In this document: positions 40,318 to 50,544 of the stretch, piece after piece | How positions within the stretch are numbered: the first letter of the stretch is position 1 | How the letters are laid out: each line of letters begins with the position of its first letter | NCBI RefSeq assembly: GCF_013375155.1 | Contig: NZ_JABXOF010000005.1 | Span: 124,001 to 188,000, forward strand | Direction: 5' to 3' | Source of the DNA: Serratia ureilytica | GTDB lineage: Bacteria > Pseudomonadota > Gammaproteobacteria > Enterobacterales > Enterobacteriaceae | Length of the DNA stretch: 64,000 bases | The notes under the pieces: model-generated | Seen by the model: only the letters and a program-made list of their open reading frames with translations | Told to the model about the DNA's origin: nothing | Databases searched by the model: none | Made by a program: the position numbers and the translations under genes

Positions 40318-40407
40318 CTGCTTAAAACGAACAACGAAAATATTTGCATAGCAATACTAGGAACCACCTCCTTAGCCGGCCCAATCTCCCTTGGGCTGGC
40401 TTTTTCT
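40318..40407 (+). ncRNA. cyaR: Small regulatory RNA CyaR
   Basis: The core AGGAACCACCTCCTTAGCC is identical to E. coli CyaR. It is followed by the terminator hairpin with the same ATCTCCC loop (GGCCCAA / TTGGGCT stem and T-run to about 40407). The exposed CACCTCCTTA equals the anti-Shine-Dalgarno end of 16S rRNA and lets CyaR block ribosome-binding sites (ompX, luxS, nadE in E. coli) with Hfq. The gene lies after trhP (yegQ), as in E. coli. The 5' end is an estimate from the -10. Confidence 0.92.
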
Positions 40408-40446
40408 TTATGGGCCCGCCATTGCCGCCGGCGCGCCTATTTCTCA

Positions 40447-40668
40447 TTACGTTTTCCCGTTATCCATTTTAATAAAAATAATAACGCCACATCGATATAT
40501 AAATAACGCTATAGCGATTAATCCTGCCGCCATTAAAATTGCGCTTATTGTCAGGTTAAATTCAGATAAATTCGCATCGTCTTCATATTCACGGCGCAAT
40601 GGGAAATAACCGGAATTAGCTGAATATTCTGATGGCTTGGCGGCCTGGGCTGGTTTATCTTGAGGCAT
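40447..40668 (-). CDS. Small single-span membrane protein, unknown function
   Basis: 73 residues from ATG 40668 ([20 protein letters not shown]). The N-terminal half is polar with a charged patch ([14 protein letters not shown]). One membrane span ([27 protein letters not shown]) is followed by a short basic tail. The frame is open 19 codons further upstream, but that part overlaps the yegS leader. No named family is recognised. It is divergent from yegS and convergent with cyaR. The AT-rich 3' half differs from its neighbours. Confidence 0.5.
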   Translation of the reverse strand: MPQDKPAQAAKPSEYSANSGYFPLRREYEDDANLSEFNLTISAILMAAGLIAIALFIYRCGVIIFIKMDNGKT

Positions 40669-40697
40669 TATTGGTTTTCCGCCGGAGGAGCTCGGCA

Positions 40698-41603
40698 ATG
40701 CCTCAACACTCACATGCACCAGCACTGCTTATCATCAACGGCAAGGGCGCCGGCAACGAAGAGCTGCGCCAGGCCGTCAACCGGCTGCGCGAAGAGCAGA
40801 TAACGCTGCACGTGCGCGTCACCTGGGAACACGGCGACGCCGCGCGCTACGTCGCGGAAGCCGCTCGGCTCGGCGTCGGCACCGTCGTCGCCGGCGGCGG
40901 TGACGGCACCATCAACGAAGTGGCCGCCGCGCTGGCGCAACTGCCGGCGCAAGGTCGGCCGGCGCTGGGCATTTTGCCGCTCGGCACCGCCAACGACTTC
41001 GCCATGGCCTGCAACATTCCCCTCTCGCCCGAGCAGGCGCTGCAGCTGGCGATCAAGGGCCGCTCGGTGCCTATCGATCTGGCCAAGGTCAACGGCGAGC
41101 GCTACTTCATCAACATGGCCACCGGCGGCTTCGGCACCCGTATCACCACTGAAACGCCGGAGAAGCTGAAGGCGGCGTTGGGCGGCGTGTCCTACTTCGT
41201 GCACGGCCTGCTGCGCATGGATACGCTGCAGGCCGACCGCTGTGAAATCCGCGGGCCGGACTTCCGCTGGGCCGGCGAAGCGCTGGTGATCGGCATCGGC
41301 AACGGCAAACAGGCCGGCGGCGGCCAGGAACTGTGCCCCAACGCGCTGATTAACGACGGGCAGTTGCAGCTGCGCCTGCTGATCGCCGATGAACTGCTGC
41401 CGGCGCTGGTGGCCGCCCTGTTCAACGACGAAGAGAGCAACAGCATCCTCAGCGCCGCGCTGCCGTGGCTGGAGATCGACGCGCCGCATGAGATGACCTT
41501 CAACCTCGACGGCGAGCCGCTCAAAGGCCGCCATTTCCGCATCGAAGTGGTGCCGCAGGCCATCGAATGCCGCCTGCCGCCGAACTGCGCCCTGCTGGGC
41601 TAA
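40698..41603 (+). CDS. yegS: Lipid kinase YegS
   Basis: 301 residues, close to E. coli YegS (299), a diacylglycerol-kinase-fold enzyme that phosphorylates phosphatidylglycerol in vitro. The nucleotide motif [14 protein letters not shown] is near residue 65, [15 protein letters not shown] follows, and the conserved C-terminal [12 protein letters not shown] carries the acidic residue of the second metal site. I chose ATG 40698 because GGAGGAG lies about 9 bases upstream; the frame is open to 40632. It is cytoplasmic or peripheral to the membrane. Confidence 0.94.
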   Translation: MPQHSHAPALLIINGKGAGNEELRQAVNRLREEQITLHVRVTWEHGDAARYVAEAARLGVGTVVAGGGDGTINEVAAALAQLPAQGRPALGILPLGTANDFAMACNIPLSPEQALQLAIKGRSVPIDLAKVNGERYFINMATGGFGTRITTETPEKLKAALGGVSYFVHGLLRMDTLQADRCEIRGPDFRWAGEALVIGIGNGKQAGGGQELCPNALINDGQLQLRLLIADELLPALVAALFNDEESNSILSAALPWLEIDAPHEMTFNLDGEPLKGRHFRIEVVPQAIECRLPPNCALLG

Positions 41604-41675
41604 TCCGGCTCTGCGCCCGCTCGCCGCTCGGAACGCCAAGGCAGGCGAGATCGAACAATCAAGCACTTAACGCGC

Positions 41676-41693
41676 CGGGGGCGATCGCCCCCG
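41676..41693. terminator. GC-rich palindrome after yegS
   Basis: A perfect 18-base palindrome centred on GCGATCGC lies 72 bases after yegS. It lacks a clear T-run, so it is only a possible terminator or RNA-stabilising hairpin. Confidence 0.4.
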
Positions 41694-41864
41694 CGTATTT
41701 GGCCACGCCAATGGCATTTCCTCTCAATCGCATCTATTGTTTGTCCTTGCCGGATCAAGTTCGGTAGCATCGCTTTACAGCTTCAATCACCGCTTTTTTA
41801 CTACGCCGGTGGTCAAAAATCCTTGCATTGCCGGTGTATGAAGAAGCTTAATCGGGAGTGAATC

Positions 41865-42914
41865 ATGACTGATATTGTGCAGTTGCTAGGAAAGGAAGCG
41901 GAAGATCTGCTGCAACACCGCTGTACCACTATCCCCGCCGAGAATCTCTACCTGCCGGGCGCCGACTTCGTCGACCGCGTAATGATCGATAACAACCGCC
42001 CCAACAGCGTGCTGCGTTCGATGCAAACCCTGTTCAACCACGGCCGCCTGGCCGGCACCGGTTACCTGTCGATCCTGCCGGTCGATCAGGGCATCGAGCA
42101 CTCCGCCGCCGCCTCGTTCGCCGCCAATCCGCTGTATTTCGATCCGAAGAACATCGTCGAGCTGGCGATTGAAGCCGGCTGTAACTGCGTCGCCTCCACC
42201 TACGGCGTGCTGGCGTCGGTATCGCGCCGCTATGCGCATAAAATTCCGTTCCTGGTCAAACTCAACCACAACGAAACGCTGAGCTACCCGACCCAGTACG
42301 ACCAGACCCTGTACGCCAGCGTCGAGCAGGCGTTCAACATGGGCGCAGTGGCGGTTGGCGCCACCATTTACTTCGGCTCCGAGCAGTCGCGCCGCCAGAT
42401 CGAAGAGATCTCGATCGCCTTCGAGCGCGCGCATGAGCTGGGCATGGTCACGGTGCTGTGGGCCTATCTGCGCAACCCGGCGTTCAACAAGGACGGCGTG
42501 GACTACCACTCCAGCGCCGATCTGACCGGCCAGGCCAACCACATCGCCGCCACCATCGGCGCCGACATCGTCAAACAGAAAATGGCCGAAAACAACGGCG
42601 GTTACCGCGCGGTGAAATTCGGCTATACCGACGATCGCGTCTACACCAAGCTGACCACCGATCACCCGATCGATCTGGTGCGCTACCAGCTGGCCAACTG
42701 CTACATGGGCCGCGCCGGGCTGATCAACTCCGGCGGCGCCGCCGGTGAGAACGATCTGCAGGAATCGGTGCGCACCGCGGTGATCAACAAACGCGCCGGC
42801 GGCATGGGCCTGATCCTGGGGCGCAAGGCGTTCAAGAAATCGATGAAAGACGGCGTGGCGCTGATCAACGCCGTACAAGACGCCTACTTGGACAAGAAGG
42901 TCACCATCGCCTGA
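41865..42914 (+). CDS. fbaB: Class I fructose-bisphosphate aldolase FbaB
   Basis: 349 residues, DhnA-type class I aldolase. It cleaves fructose 1,6-bisphosphate into two triose phosphates through a lysine Schiff base and serves gluconeogenic growth in E. coli. The sequence is nearly identical to E. coli Fba[68 protein letters not shown] with the catalytic-type lysines, and the phosphate-site [23 protein letters not shown] upstream supplies the ribosome-binding site. It is a single gene with its own terminator. Confidence 0.97.
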   Translation: MTDIVQLLGKEAEDLLQHRCTTIPAENLYLPGADFVDRVMIDNNRPNSVLRSMQTLFNHGRLAGTGYLSILPVDQGIEHSAAASFAANPLYFDPKNIVELAIEAGCNCVASTYGVLASVSRRYAHKIPFLVKLNHNETLSYPTQYDQTLYASVEQAFNMGAVAVGATIYFGSEQSRRQIEEISIAFERAHELGMVTVLWAYLRNPAFNKDGVDYHSSADLTGQANHIAATIGADIVKQKMAENNGGYRAVKFGYTDDRVYTKLTTDHPIDLVRYQLANCYMGRAGLINSGGAAGENDLQESVRTAVINKRAGGMGLILGRKAFKKSMKDGVALINAVQDAYLDKKVTIA

Positions 42915-42934
42915 TGTGACAGACCGCCTGTCAC

Positions 42935-42960
42935 AAAGCCCGGTTCGCCGGGCTTTTTTG
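42935..42960 (+). terminator. Terminator after fbaB
   Basis: AAAGCCCGG / CCGGGCTTT with a TTCG loop and a T-run, 20 bases after fbaB. Confidence 0.9.
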
Positions 42961-43014
42961 TGCCCGTTATCCCGCCTCTCGCGCCGTTCACCTTCTCTTT
43001 CTTTCACTTTAAAC

Positions 43015-43059
43015 TTTCAAAATAAAATATTTATCTTTCAAATTGTGATCTATTTAAAA
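43015..43059 (+). promoter_or_regulatory. srl promoter region: CRP-like site and CTTTCAAA repeats
   Basis: TGTGA-TCTATT-TAAAA (43044-43059) has a perfect CRP left half and a weak right half. CTTTCAAA occurs at 43014 and again at about 43035. Such short direct repeats resemble operators of DeoR-family repressors, so SrlR may bind here. Both assignments are by pattern only. Confidence 0.45.
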
Positions 43060-43066
43060 CAAATAG

Positions 43067-43699
<633 letters not shown>

Positions 43700-43714
43700 T
43701 TCGTGGAGTGCAGC

Positions 43715-44698
43715 ATGAGTGCTTATATCCGTATTGAAAAAGGCGCCAGCGGCTGGGGCGGCCCCCTGGAACTGCCGATAGAACCCGGCAAAAAAGTGGT
43801 GTACATCACCGCCGGCACCCGGCCTTCCATCGTCGATCGCCTCAGCGAATTGACCGGTTGGCCCGCCGTCGACGGTTTCAAAGAGGGCGAGCCGCCGGCG
43901 GAAGAGATCGGCGTGGCAGTGATCGACTGCGGCGGCACCCTGCGCTGCGGCCTGTACCCGAAACGCCGCATTCCGACGGTCAACATCCACGCTACCGGCC
44001 AGTCCGGCCCACTGGCGCAGTTTATCCTCGAAGACATCTATGTCTCCGGCGTGCGCGACCACAACATCAGCCGAATCGACGCGACGGAGAACCCACCCGC
44101 CGCCGCCGCCGTTGCAGCGCCGCCCAAGGCGCGCGACTACGACACCAGCAAGAAGATCACCGAACAAAGCGACGGGCTGCTGGCGAAGGTCGGCATGGGC
44201 ATGGGATCGGTGGTGGCGGTGTTCTTCCAGGCCGGGCGCGACACTATCGACACCGTGCTGAAGACCATTCTGCCGTTTATGGCGTTCGTCTCGGCCTTGA
44301 TCGGCATCATCATGGCCTCCGGCCTCGGGGACTTTATCGCTCACGGCCTGACGCCGCTGGCCAACAGCCCGATCGGCCTGGTGACGCTGGCGCTGATCTG
44401 CTCATTCCCGCTGCTGTCGCCGTTCCTCGGCCCCGGCGCGGTCATCGCCCAGGTGATCGGCGTGCTGGTCGGGGTGCAGATCGGCCTCGGCCATATTCCG
44501 CCGCAGCTGGCGCTGCCCGCGCTGTTTGCCATCAACGCGCAGGCAGCCTGTGACTTCATTCCGGTCGGCCTGTCGCTGGCGGAAGCCAAACAGGACACCG
44601 TACGGGTCGGCGTGCCTTCAGTGCTGGTTGGCCGCTTTCTGACCGGCGCGCCGACGGTGTTGATCGCCTGGGCCGCCTCGGCCTTTATTTATCAATAG
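43715..44698 (+). CDS. srlE: PTS glucitol/sorbitol transporter subunit IIB/IIC2
   Basis: 327 residues. The N-terminal cytoplasmic IIB domain (about 1-150) begins [18 protein letters not shown] and includes [19 protein letters not shown], which holds a cysteine suited to phosphotransfer. A Pro/Ala-rich linker ([14 protein letters not shown]) leads to a membrane domain of four or five spans with [22 protein letters not shown] chose ATG 43715, with GGAGTG upstream; GTG 43703 is in frame. The operon places it between IIC and IIA. Confidence 0.94.
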   Translation: MSAYIRIEKGASGWGGPLELPIEPGKKVVYITAGTRPSIVDRLSELTGWPAVDGFKEGEPPAEEIGVAVIDCGGTLRCGLYPKRRIPTVNIHATGQSGPLAQFILEDIYVSGVRDHNISRIDATENPPAAAAVAAPPKARDYDTSKKITEQSDGLLAKVGMGMGSVVAVFFQAGRDTIDTVLKTILPFMAFVSALIGIIMASGLGDFIAHGLTPLANSPIGLVTLALICSFPLLSPFLGPGAVIAQVIGVLVGVQIGLGHIPPQLALPALFAINAQAACDFIPVGLSLAEAKQDTVRVGVPSVLVGRFLTGAPTVLIAWAASAFIYQ

Positions 44699-44720
44699 CA
44701 TGATTTCCAGGGAGACGTTT

Positions 44721-45083
44721 ATGCACACCATTTTTCATACCACCATCACACAGATCGGCGGCTGCGCCCGCGACGCGTTGCTGGACAACATGCTGATCAC
44801 TTTCCGTGAAGGCGCGCCGGCGGATATCGAAGAGTTCTGCTTTATCCACCGCCACGGCGCGACCGCCGGCGAACTGCAGGTGGGCGGCGTGATGGAACTG
44901 GCGCAGCAGCGCTACGCCATCACCGCCGTCGGCAGCGTCGCCACGCAGAATCTGCGCGAGCTCGGCCACATCACCGTACGCTTCGACGGCGAAGCCGAAG
45001 CCGAATTCCCCGGCTCGATCCACGTTTCCGGCCCGACGCCGACCGATATCCCGTTGGGCAGCACGCTGTCATTTATCGCATAA
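44721..45083 (+). CDS. srlB: PTS glucitol/sorbitol transporter subunit IIA
   Basis: 120 residues. It accepts phosphate from HPr and passes it to SrlE. The likely phosphorylated histidine is in EEFCFIHRHGATAGEL. The C-terminal HVSGPTPTDIPLGSTLSFIA is typical of the family. The ATG follows AGGGAGACG. It lies 22 bases after srlE and ten before srlD. Confidence 0.94.
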   Translation: MHTIFHTTITQIGGCARDALLDNMLITFREGAPADIEEFCFIHRHGATAGELQVGGVMELAQQRYAITAVGSVATQNLRELGHITVRFDGEAEAEFPGSIHVSGPTPTDIPLGSTLSFIA

Positions 45084-45093
45084 GGAGTAGACC

Positions 45094-45873
45094 ATGTCTG
45101 AAGTAGCTGTAGTGATCGGCGGCGGCCAAACGTTAGGCGCCTTTTTGTCCCACGGGCTGGCGCAGGCCGGCTATCGGGTGGCGGTGGCCGATCTGAACGC
45201 CGACAACGCCAATCAGGTGGCGCGGCAGATCAACGAAGAGTATGGCGCAGGCAGCGCCTGCGGTTTTCAGGCCGACGCCACCGACGAGCAGAGCGTGATC
45301 GCGCTGGCGGCGGCGGTTGACCGGGAATTTGGCCAAACCAACCTGCTGGTCTACAGCGCCGGCATCGCCAAGGCGGCGCCGATCACCGACTTCCCGCTGG
45401 GCGACTTCGACCGCTCGCTGCAGGTGAACCTGGTGGGCTATTTCCTCTGCGCCCGCGAGTTCTCGCGCCTGATGATCCGCGACGGCATCGCCGGGCGCAT
45501 CATTCAGATCAACTCCAAGTCCGGCAAGGTCGGCAGCAAGCACAACTCCGGCTACAGCGCCGCCAAGTTCGGCGGCGTGGGGCTGACGCAGTCGCTGGCG
45601 CTCGATCTGGCGGAATACGGCATTACCGTGCATTCGCTGATGCTCGGCAACCTGCTGAAATCGCCGATGTTTCAATCGCTGCTGCCGCAGTACGCGCAAA
45701 AATTGGGCATCGCGCCGGACCAGGTGGAGCAGTACTACATCGACAAAGTGCCGCTGAAGCGCGGCTGCGACTACCAGGACGTGCTGAACACCCTGCTGTT
45801 CTACGCCAGCGATAAGGCCTCTTACTGCACCGGCCAATCGATCAACATCACCGGCGGCCAGGTGATGTTCTGA
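45094..45873 (+). CDS. srlD: Sorbitol-6-phosphate 2-dehydrogenase
   Basis: 259 residues, an SDR that oxidises sorbitol 6-phosphate to fructose 6-phosphate with NAD+. The cofactor region is VAVVIGGGQTLGAFLSHGL and VAVADLNADNA (Asp for NAD). The active site has Ser in INSKSGKVGS and the Y-x-x-x-K in GYSAAKFGG. The C-terminus has YCTGQSINITGGQVMF. AAGGAG lies before the ATG. It completes the uptake-oxidation route of the operon. Confidence 0.95.
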   Translation: MSEVAVVIGGGQTLGAFLSHGLAQAGYRVAVADLNADNANQVARQINEEYGAGSACGFQADATDEQSVIALAAAVDREFGQTNLLVYSAGIAKAAPITDFPLGDFDRSLQVNLVGYFLCAREFSRLMIRDGIAGRIIQINSKSGKVGSKHNSGYSAAKFGGVGLTQSLALDLAEYGITVHSLMLGNLLKSPMFQSLLPQYAQKLGIAPDQVEQYYIDKVPLKRGCDYQDVLNTLLFYASDKASYCTGQSINITGGQVMF

Positions 45874-45883
45874 GGCCACCGAC

Positions 45884-45905
45884 GCCCCCTTCCGCGGAAG
45901 GGGGC
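45884..45905 (+). other. Perfect palindrome between srlD and gutM
   Basis: A 22-base perfect inverted repeat (arms GCCCCCTTCCG) starts ten bases after the srlD stop and is followed by the gutM ribosome-binding site AAGGAG. There is no T-run. It would form a strong hairpin that could protect srlAEBD mRNA or lower expression of the regulatory genes downstream. Confidence 0.6.
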
Positions 45906-45919
45906 ATAAGGAGAACCCC

Positions 45920-46276
45920 ATGACACAAGCTTTGATCGCCTTCGCGCTGCTGGCCTGGCTGCTGCAAATCGCCTTCGGCTGGTGGCAACTGCAACGTTTT
46001 AACCGCGCCTTCGACGGCTTATGCCGACTGGGCGCCGTCGGCGTCGGCCGCTCCGGCGGCCGTTTCCGCCCGCGGGTGGTGCTGGCGCTGGCCTTCGACG
46101 CCGATCGGCGGGTGTGCGGCAGCCTGTTGCTGCGCGGCCTGACCGTTTTCGCCCGGCCCCGCCCGCTGCCTCATTTGCACGGTTTGCATCAGCGGGATTT
46201 GCGCCCGGATGTGATCTTCCCCGAGGATCGCGCATGCCAGTCTGCACTATCGTTAGCGATTGAACCCAAATCGTGA
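45920..46276 (+). CDS. gutM: Glucitol operon activator GutM
   Basis: 118 residues, one N-terminal membrane span (LIAFALLAWLLQIAFGWWQL) then a basic domain (GRSGGRFRPRVVLALAFDAD). This matches GutM (SrlM), which activates the sorbitol operon in E. coli by an unclear route. AAGGAG precedes the ATG. It lies between srlD and srlR, the usual place. Confidence 0.88.
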   Translation: MTQALIAFALLAWLLQIAFGWWQLQRFNRAFDGLCRLGAVGVGRSGGRFRPRVVLALAFDADRRVCGSLLLRGLTVFARPRPLPHLHGLHQRDLRPDVIFPEDRACQSALSLAIEPKS

Positions 46277-46359
46277 TATTTTCACATTAAAAGGCATTAC
46301 CTTTCATAGTGAATTATTCAGCGAGGGGAAATGCCCCACTCTTGTGAACGGGAATCGCG

Positions 46360-47133
46360 ATGAAACCAAAGCAGCGGCAGGCCGCTATCCTTGAATATCT
46401 GCAGCAGCATGGCAAAACGGCAGTGGACGCCCTGGCCGAGCATTTCTCCACTACCGGCACCACCATCCGCAAAGATCTTACCCTGCTGGAAGAAGAAGGT
46501 GAGGTGATCCGCACCTACGGCGGCGTGGTGCTCAGCCGCGACGACGGCGATCAGCCAATCGACCGTAAAACCCATATCAACACCGAGAAAAAACGCCGCA
46601 TCGCCAGCGCCGCCGTGGCGCTGATCGCCGACGGCGACTCGCTGATCTTCGACGCCGGCAGCACGGTGCTGCAGATGGTGCCGCACCTGGCGCAGTTCAA
46701 TAACATCACGGTGATGACCAACAGCCTGACCATCGTCAACGCGCTGGTGGAACTGGACAACGATCAGACCATCCTGATGCCCGGCGGCACCTACCGCAAA
46801 AAATCGGCCTCGTTCCACGGCAGCCTGGCCGAATCGGCGTTTCAGCAATTCAGCTTCGACAAGCTGTTTATCGGCGCGGACGGCGTCGATCTCAACGCCG
46901 GCGTCACCACCTTCAACGAAGTGCACAACGTCAGCAAAGCGATGTGCGAAGCCGCCGGCCGCATTATTTTGTTGGTGGACTCCTCGAAATTCGGCCGCAA
47001 GAGCCCGAACGTGGTGTGCGAACTCAGCGCCGTCGATACGCTGATCACCGACCGAGACATTAACCCCGATTACCTCGCCGCCCTGCAGGCGAAAGGCATC
47101 AATATCATTCTGGTAGGAGACCCCGATGAGTAA
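46360..47133 (+). CDS. srlR: DeoR-family sorbitol operon repressor SrlR
   Basis: 257 residues. The N-terminal DeoR helix-turn-helix (residues 3-56) reads [20 protein letters not shown] and [20 protein letters not shown]. The C-terminal sugar-phosphate sensor has [19 protein letters not shown] and [17 protein letters not shown]. SrlR represses the srl operon and is relieved by sorbitol or its phosphate. It overlaps gutQ by eight bases. Confidence 0.94.
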   Translation: MKPKQRQAAILEYLQQHGKTAVDALAEHFSTTGTTIRKDLTLLEEEGEVIRTYGGVVLSRDDGDQPIDRKTHINTEKKRRIASAAVALIADGDSLIFDAGSTVLQMVPHLAQFNNITVMTNSLTIVNALVELDNDQTILMPGGTYRKKSASFHGSLAESAFQQFSFDKLFIGADGVDLNAGVTTFNEVHNVSKAMCEAAGRIILLVDSSKFGRKSPNVVCELSAVDTLITDRDINPDYLAALQAKGINIILVGDPDE

Positions 47134-48097
47134 CGCCAACGCCCTGCTCGCCTTCGCCCGCGAAACGCTGGAGATCGAGTTGACCGAAGCGCAGCGCCTG
47201 CTGGCGCGCCTGGATGACAATTTCGTCTGCGCCTGCGAGCTGCTGCTGAACTGCCGCGGCAAAGCGGTGATTTCCGGCATCGGCAAGTCCGGCCATATCG
47301 GCAAAAAAATCGCCGCGTCGCTGGCCAGTACCGGCACGCCGTCGTTCTTCGTTCATCCGGCGGAGGCGCTGCACGGCGATCTCGGCATGATCGGCGCCGA
47401 CGACGTGGTGGTGTTCATCTCCTACTCCGGCCGCGCCAAAGAGCTGGATCTGATCCTGCCGCTGCTGGCGGAGAACGGCATTCCGGTGATCGCCATCACC
47501 GGCGGCAAAGAATCGCCGCTGGCGCAGGGCGCGGCCTGCGTACTGGATATCGGCGTCGAGCGCGAAGCCTGCCCGATGGGGCTGGCGCCCACCTCCAGCG
47601 CGGTCAACACCCTGATGATGGGCGACGCTCTGGCGATGGCGCTGATGCGCCAGCGCGGTTTCAATGCGGAAGACTTCGCCCGCTCGCACCCGGGCGGCAG
47701 CCTGGGGGCGCGCCTGCTGAACCGCGTGCATCACCTGATGCGCACCGGCGATCGCCTGCCGCGCGTGAGCGAAAGCGCCAACGTGATGGAAGCGATGCTG
47801 GAACTGAGCCGCACTGGGCTCGGGTTGGTGGCGGTGTGCGACGCGCAGCAGCGGGTAGTGGGCGTGTTTACCGACGGCGACCTGCGCCGCTGGCTGGTGA
47901 AAGGCAACAGCCTGCAGGACCCGCTCAGCCCGGCGATCACCCGCCCCGGCTATCGGCTGCCGGAGCAGTGGCGCGCCGGCGAAGCGCTGGAAGCGCTGCA
48001 CGAACAGCACATCAGCGCGGCCCCGGTGGTCGATATGGAGGGCGTGCTGGTGGGGGCGCTCAACCTGCACGATCTGCATCAGGCCGGCATCGGCTGA
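47126..48097 (+). CDS. gutQ: D-arabinose 5-phosphate isomerase GutQ
   Basis: 323 residues, KpsF/GutQ family. It interconverts ribulose 5-phosphate and arabinose 5-phosphate, the precursor of Kdo. The SIS domain (about 30-180) has [30 protein letters not shown] and [13 protein letters not shown], including the metal-site His. Two CBS domains follow (about 205-320), ending [20 protein letters not shown]. It is the last gene of the srl operon, as in E. coli. Confidence 0.95.
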   Translation: MSNANALLAFARETLEIELTEAQRLLARLDDNFVCACELLLNCRGKAVISGIGKSGHIGKKIAASLASTGTPSFFVHPAEALHGDLGMIGADDVVVFISYSGRAKELDLILPLLAENGIPVIAITGGKESPLAQGAACVLDIGVEREACPMGLAPTSSAVNTLMMGDALAMALMRQRGFNAEDFARSHPGGSLGARLLNRVHHLMRTGDRLPRVSESANVMEAMLELSRTGLGLVAVCDAQQRVVGVFTDGDLRRWLVKGNSLQDPLSPAITRPGYRLPEQWRAGEALEALHEQHISAAPVVDMEGVLVGALNLHDLHQAGIG

Positions 48098-48103
48098 TCG
48101 ACG

Positions 48104-48131
48104 CCGGGGGCGACATTGTCAGCGCCCCCGG
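48104..48131. terminator. Hairpin between convergent gutQ and ivy
   Basis: CCGGGGGCG / CGCCCCCGG with a ten-base loop fills the 39-base gap between two convergent genes. It lacks a long T-run but probably serves both transcripts. Confidence 0.6.
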
Positions 48132-48136
48132 TCAGA

Positions 48137-48595
48137 TCATTTCCAGTCGGGATTGTTCTCGAACTGCTGCTTAAGCAGCGCTTTCATGTCGTCATCCGGC
48201 TTGCCGAGCCACTGGTACTTGGCGTATTTCTTCGGATGATCGACGGCTTCCGGCCGATCTTCCACCGCGACTCGCACGCCCCAGGCCTGGGATTTATCCG
48301 CGCTGAACGCCACGATCAAAAAGTTGTTGCCGCAGTCGTGCGGTTTGCACAGATTGCCGACCAGATACTCTTTGCCCTTCCAGCTCAGGTTTTGCGCCGG
48401 CGTAGAGGTGCCGACGCCCTTGCGCGCCCAGCCCGGCATCCGCGCCTGGCCTTTGACCATGTTTTGCCAGCTGGCCTGATACCCCGGCTGCTGAATCAAA
48501 TCCGATGTGGTGACGATCTGCTGAGCGAAGCTGCCCGCGCTGAAGCTGAGCAGTGCGCCGAAGAGGGCGCAACGCAGCGCCTGGTGTCCCGTCAT
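48137..48595 (-). CDS. ivy: Inhibitor of vertebrate lysozyme, Ivy family
   Basis: 152 residues. The signal peptide (ALRCALFGALLSFSAGSFA) is cleaved before QQ. The lysozyme-inhibiting loop CKPHDC is present in GNLCKPHDCGNNFLIVAF and is the hallmark of Ivy: its His inserts into the C-type lysozyme active site and the two cysteines form a disulfide. The protein acts in the periplasm as a dimer. GAGAAGGACT lies upstream of the ATG. It is monocistronic. Confidence 0.93.
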   Translation of the reverse strand: MTGHQALRCALFGALLSFSAGSFAQQIVTTSDLIQQPGYQASWQNMVKGQARMPGWARKGVGTSTPAQNLSWKGKEYLVGNLCKPHDCGNNFLIVAFSADKSQAWGVRVAVEDRPEAVDHPKKYAKYQWLGKPDDDMKALLKQQFENNPDWK

Positions 48596-48678
48596 AGTCC
48601 TTCTCCCTAGGTTAAATCAGGTTTCGCCCGTAAACCGGGCCTGAACTAGTCAGACCACGGTTGCGGCAAAAAGTTGAC

Positions 48679-49479
48679 TCACCACCAGGCGTGAAAATGA
48701 TGCACCGGCCCGATGCCGTGCCCCACTTCCAGCGTGTCCGCCTGTTGCAGCGCGTGTTGCAGGTAGTCCTTGGCGGCGGCCACCGTGGCCGCCCAGTCGG
48801 CATGGCGCGGGCGCAGCGCCGCCAACGCGGCTGAGAGCGTGCAACCGGTGCCGTGAGTGTGGCGGGTGGCGACGCGCGGCGCGGTAAAGCGCTGCTCGCC
48901 TTCGGCGGTAAACAGCCAGTCCGGGCTCTCGCTTTCGCTCAGGTGGCCGCCCTTCATCAGCACCGCCCGGCAGCCCATCGCCAGCAGCGCCCGCCCCTGC
49001 TCGCGCATCTGCGCTTCATCTTCCGCCGGCGCGCACGCCAGCAGCGCCGCCGCTTCCGGCAGGTTCGGCGTAATGATCGACACCAGCGGCAACAGCTCGC
49101 GCCGGATAGACTCTACCGCCTCCGGCGCCAACAGCGGATCGCCGCTTTTCGCCAGCATCACGGTATCCAGCACCACGAATTCCGGCCGGTAATGGCGCAG
49201 CCGTTCGGCCACCGCCTGCACGATGTCGGCGTTGGCCAGCATGCCGATCTTGACGCTGTCGATGCGCACGTCGCTGAACACCGAGTCCAGCTGCGCGGCG
49301 ACGAACGCCGGATCGATGTAATACACCGACTGCACGCCGCGGGTATTTTGCGCCACCAGCGCGGTGATCACCGAGGTGCCGTAGGCGCCAAGCGCCGAGA
49401 AGGCCTTCAAATCGGCCTGAATGCCGGCGCCGCCGCTGGGATCGGTGCCGGCGATGGTCAGGGCGTTAATGCGTTTCAT
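48679..49479 (-). CDS. thiD: Hydroxymethylpyrimidine/phosphomethylpyrimidine kinase ThiD
   Basis: 266 residues, the length of E. coli ThiD. A ribokinase-fold enzyme that phosphorylates HMP twice for thiamine synthesis. INALTIAGTDPSGGAGIQAD is the substrate loop, VVLDTVMLAKSGDPLL lies in the middle, and HTHGTGCTLSAALAAL holds the catalytic Asp/Gly region (GTGC). ATG 49479 overlaps the thiM stop by one base and matches the family start; GTG 49482 is in frame. The gene is controlled with thiM by the TPP riboswitch. Confidence 0.96.
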   Translation of the reverse strand: MKRINALTIAGTDPSGGAGIQADLKAFSALGAYGTSVITALVAQNTRGVQSVYYIDPAFVAAQLDSVFSDVRIDSVKIGMLANADIVQAVAERLRHYRPEFVVLDTVMLAKSGDPLLAPEAVESIRRELLPLVSIITPNLPEAAALLACAPAEDEAQMREQGRALLAMGCRAVLMKGGHLSESESPDWLFTAEGEQRFTAPRVATRHTHGTGCTLSAALAALRPRHADWAATVAAAKDYLQHALQQADTLEVGHGIGPVHHFHAWW

Positions 49480-50270
49480 CACAGATCCTCCCCGCGCAGC
49501 TGATACAGCGCGTCAAGGAACGCCGGCGTAAAGCTGCCCGGCCCGGCGGCCTGCCTGGCCGCCAGACCGCCGCAGTGGGACATCACCCGGCAGGCGGTCG
49601 CCACGTTGTCCAGGCGATCGCCCGGCAGGGCGCAAAACGCCGCCACCACCGCCGACAGCGCGCAGCCGGTGCCCACCACCCGCGTCATCAGCGGGGAGCC
49701 GCCTTCGATCGCCCAATCGCGTTGGCCGTCGGTGACGTAATCCACCGCGCCGGTGACCGCCACCACCGCGCTACTGCGCCGCGCCAGCTCACGCGCGGCG
49801 GGCAATGCCACCAGCGAGTCGTCGCCGCTGTCCACGCCGCGGCCGCTGGCCAGCAACCCGCTGAGCGCCATGATTTCCGAGGCGTTGCCGCGTATCGCCG
49901 CCGGTTTCTCGTCCAGCAGCTGTTTGGCGAAGGCGGTGCGGTAGGAGAGCGCGCCGACCGCCACCGGATCCAGCGTCCAGGGCTTACCGGCCCGATTGGC
50001 GGCGGCCACCGCCACCCGCATCGATTCGGCACGCAGCGCGTTGAGGGTGCCGACGTTGATCAGCAGGCCGTCGGCCAGCGCGCTGAACTGCGCCGCCTCT
50101 TGCGGCTCCACCACCATCGCCGGAGAGGCGCCGAGCGCCAATAGCACGTTGGCGGTCAGCGACTGCACCACTTCGTTGGTCAGGCAGTGGATCAGCGGAG
50201 GCCGCTGTTGGAATTGGGTCAGGCAGGCCGCGGCGCGGGCGCCGGGTAGTGCATCAGGTCGAGCGATCAT
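49479..50270 (-). CDS. thiM: Hydroxyethylthiazole kinase ThiM
   Basis: 263 residues. It salvages the thiazole half of thiamine by ATP-dependent phosphorylation. Family motifs are [46 protein letters not shown] and [16 protein letters not shown] (catalytic Cys/Gly loop). GGGAGG lies before ATG 50270. It is the first gene after the TPP riboswitch and is translationally coupled to thiD, so the pair is a thiamine salvage operon. Confidence 0.96.
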   Translation of the reverse strand: MIARPDALPGARAAACLTQFQQRPPLIHCLTNEVVQSLTANVLLALGASPAMVVEPQEAAQFSALADGLLINVGTLNALRAESMRVAVAAANRAGKPWTLDPVAVGALSYRTAFAKQLLDEKPAAIRGNASEIMALSGLLASGRGVDSGDDSLVALPAARELARRSSAVVAVTGAVDYVTDGQRDWAIEGGSPLMTRVVGTGCALSAVVAAFCALPGDRLDNVATACRVMSHCGGLAARQAAGPGSFTPAFLDALYQLRGEDL

Positions 50271-50318
50271 ATTCCTCCCAACCGGCGTTCAAGAAGGCGG
50301 CGCCGGTTGAGCGGCCGT

Positions 50319-50397
50319 GACTTCCCTACGCTGGCATTATCCAGATCAGGTAATACGGGTATTTCTCAGCCTTCACGCGGAAGGGCACCCCGAGTCA
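50319..50397 (-). promoter_or_regulatory. TPP riboswitch (THI element) of thiMD
   Basis: Read on the minus strand it has the conserved blocks CGGGGTGCCC, GGCTGAGAAATACCC, ACCTGATCTGGATAATGCCA and GCGTAGGGAAG in order. Between it and thiM, ACCGGCG / CGCCGGT (about 50275-50307) can form a hairpin next to the ribosome-binding site, which suggests translational control. TPP binding should shut off thiMD. Confidence 0.96.
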
Positions 50398-50544
50398 TGA
50401 AAATCAATAGGTTGTGATCAACGTTGCGTTAATCCCTGCAGGGGATCATGCCAGCGGCGGCGCGGACAAACAAGCGATTAAATTGGCCCAGCGGGCATAC
50501 GCCGCGCAATGCGCTATAGTGAGCACAAACCACCGGGAGATGCC

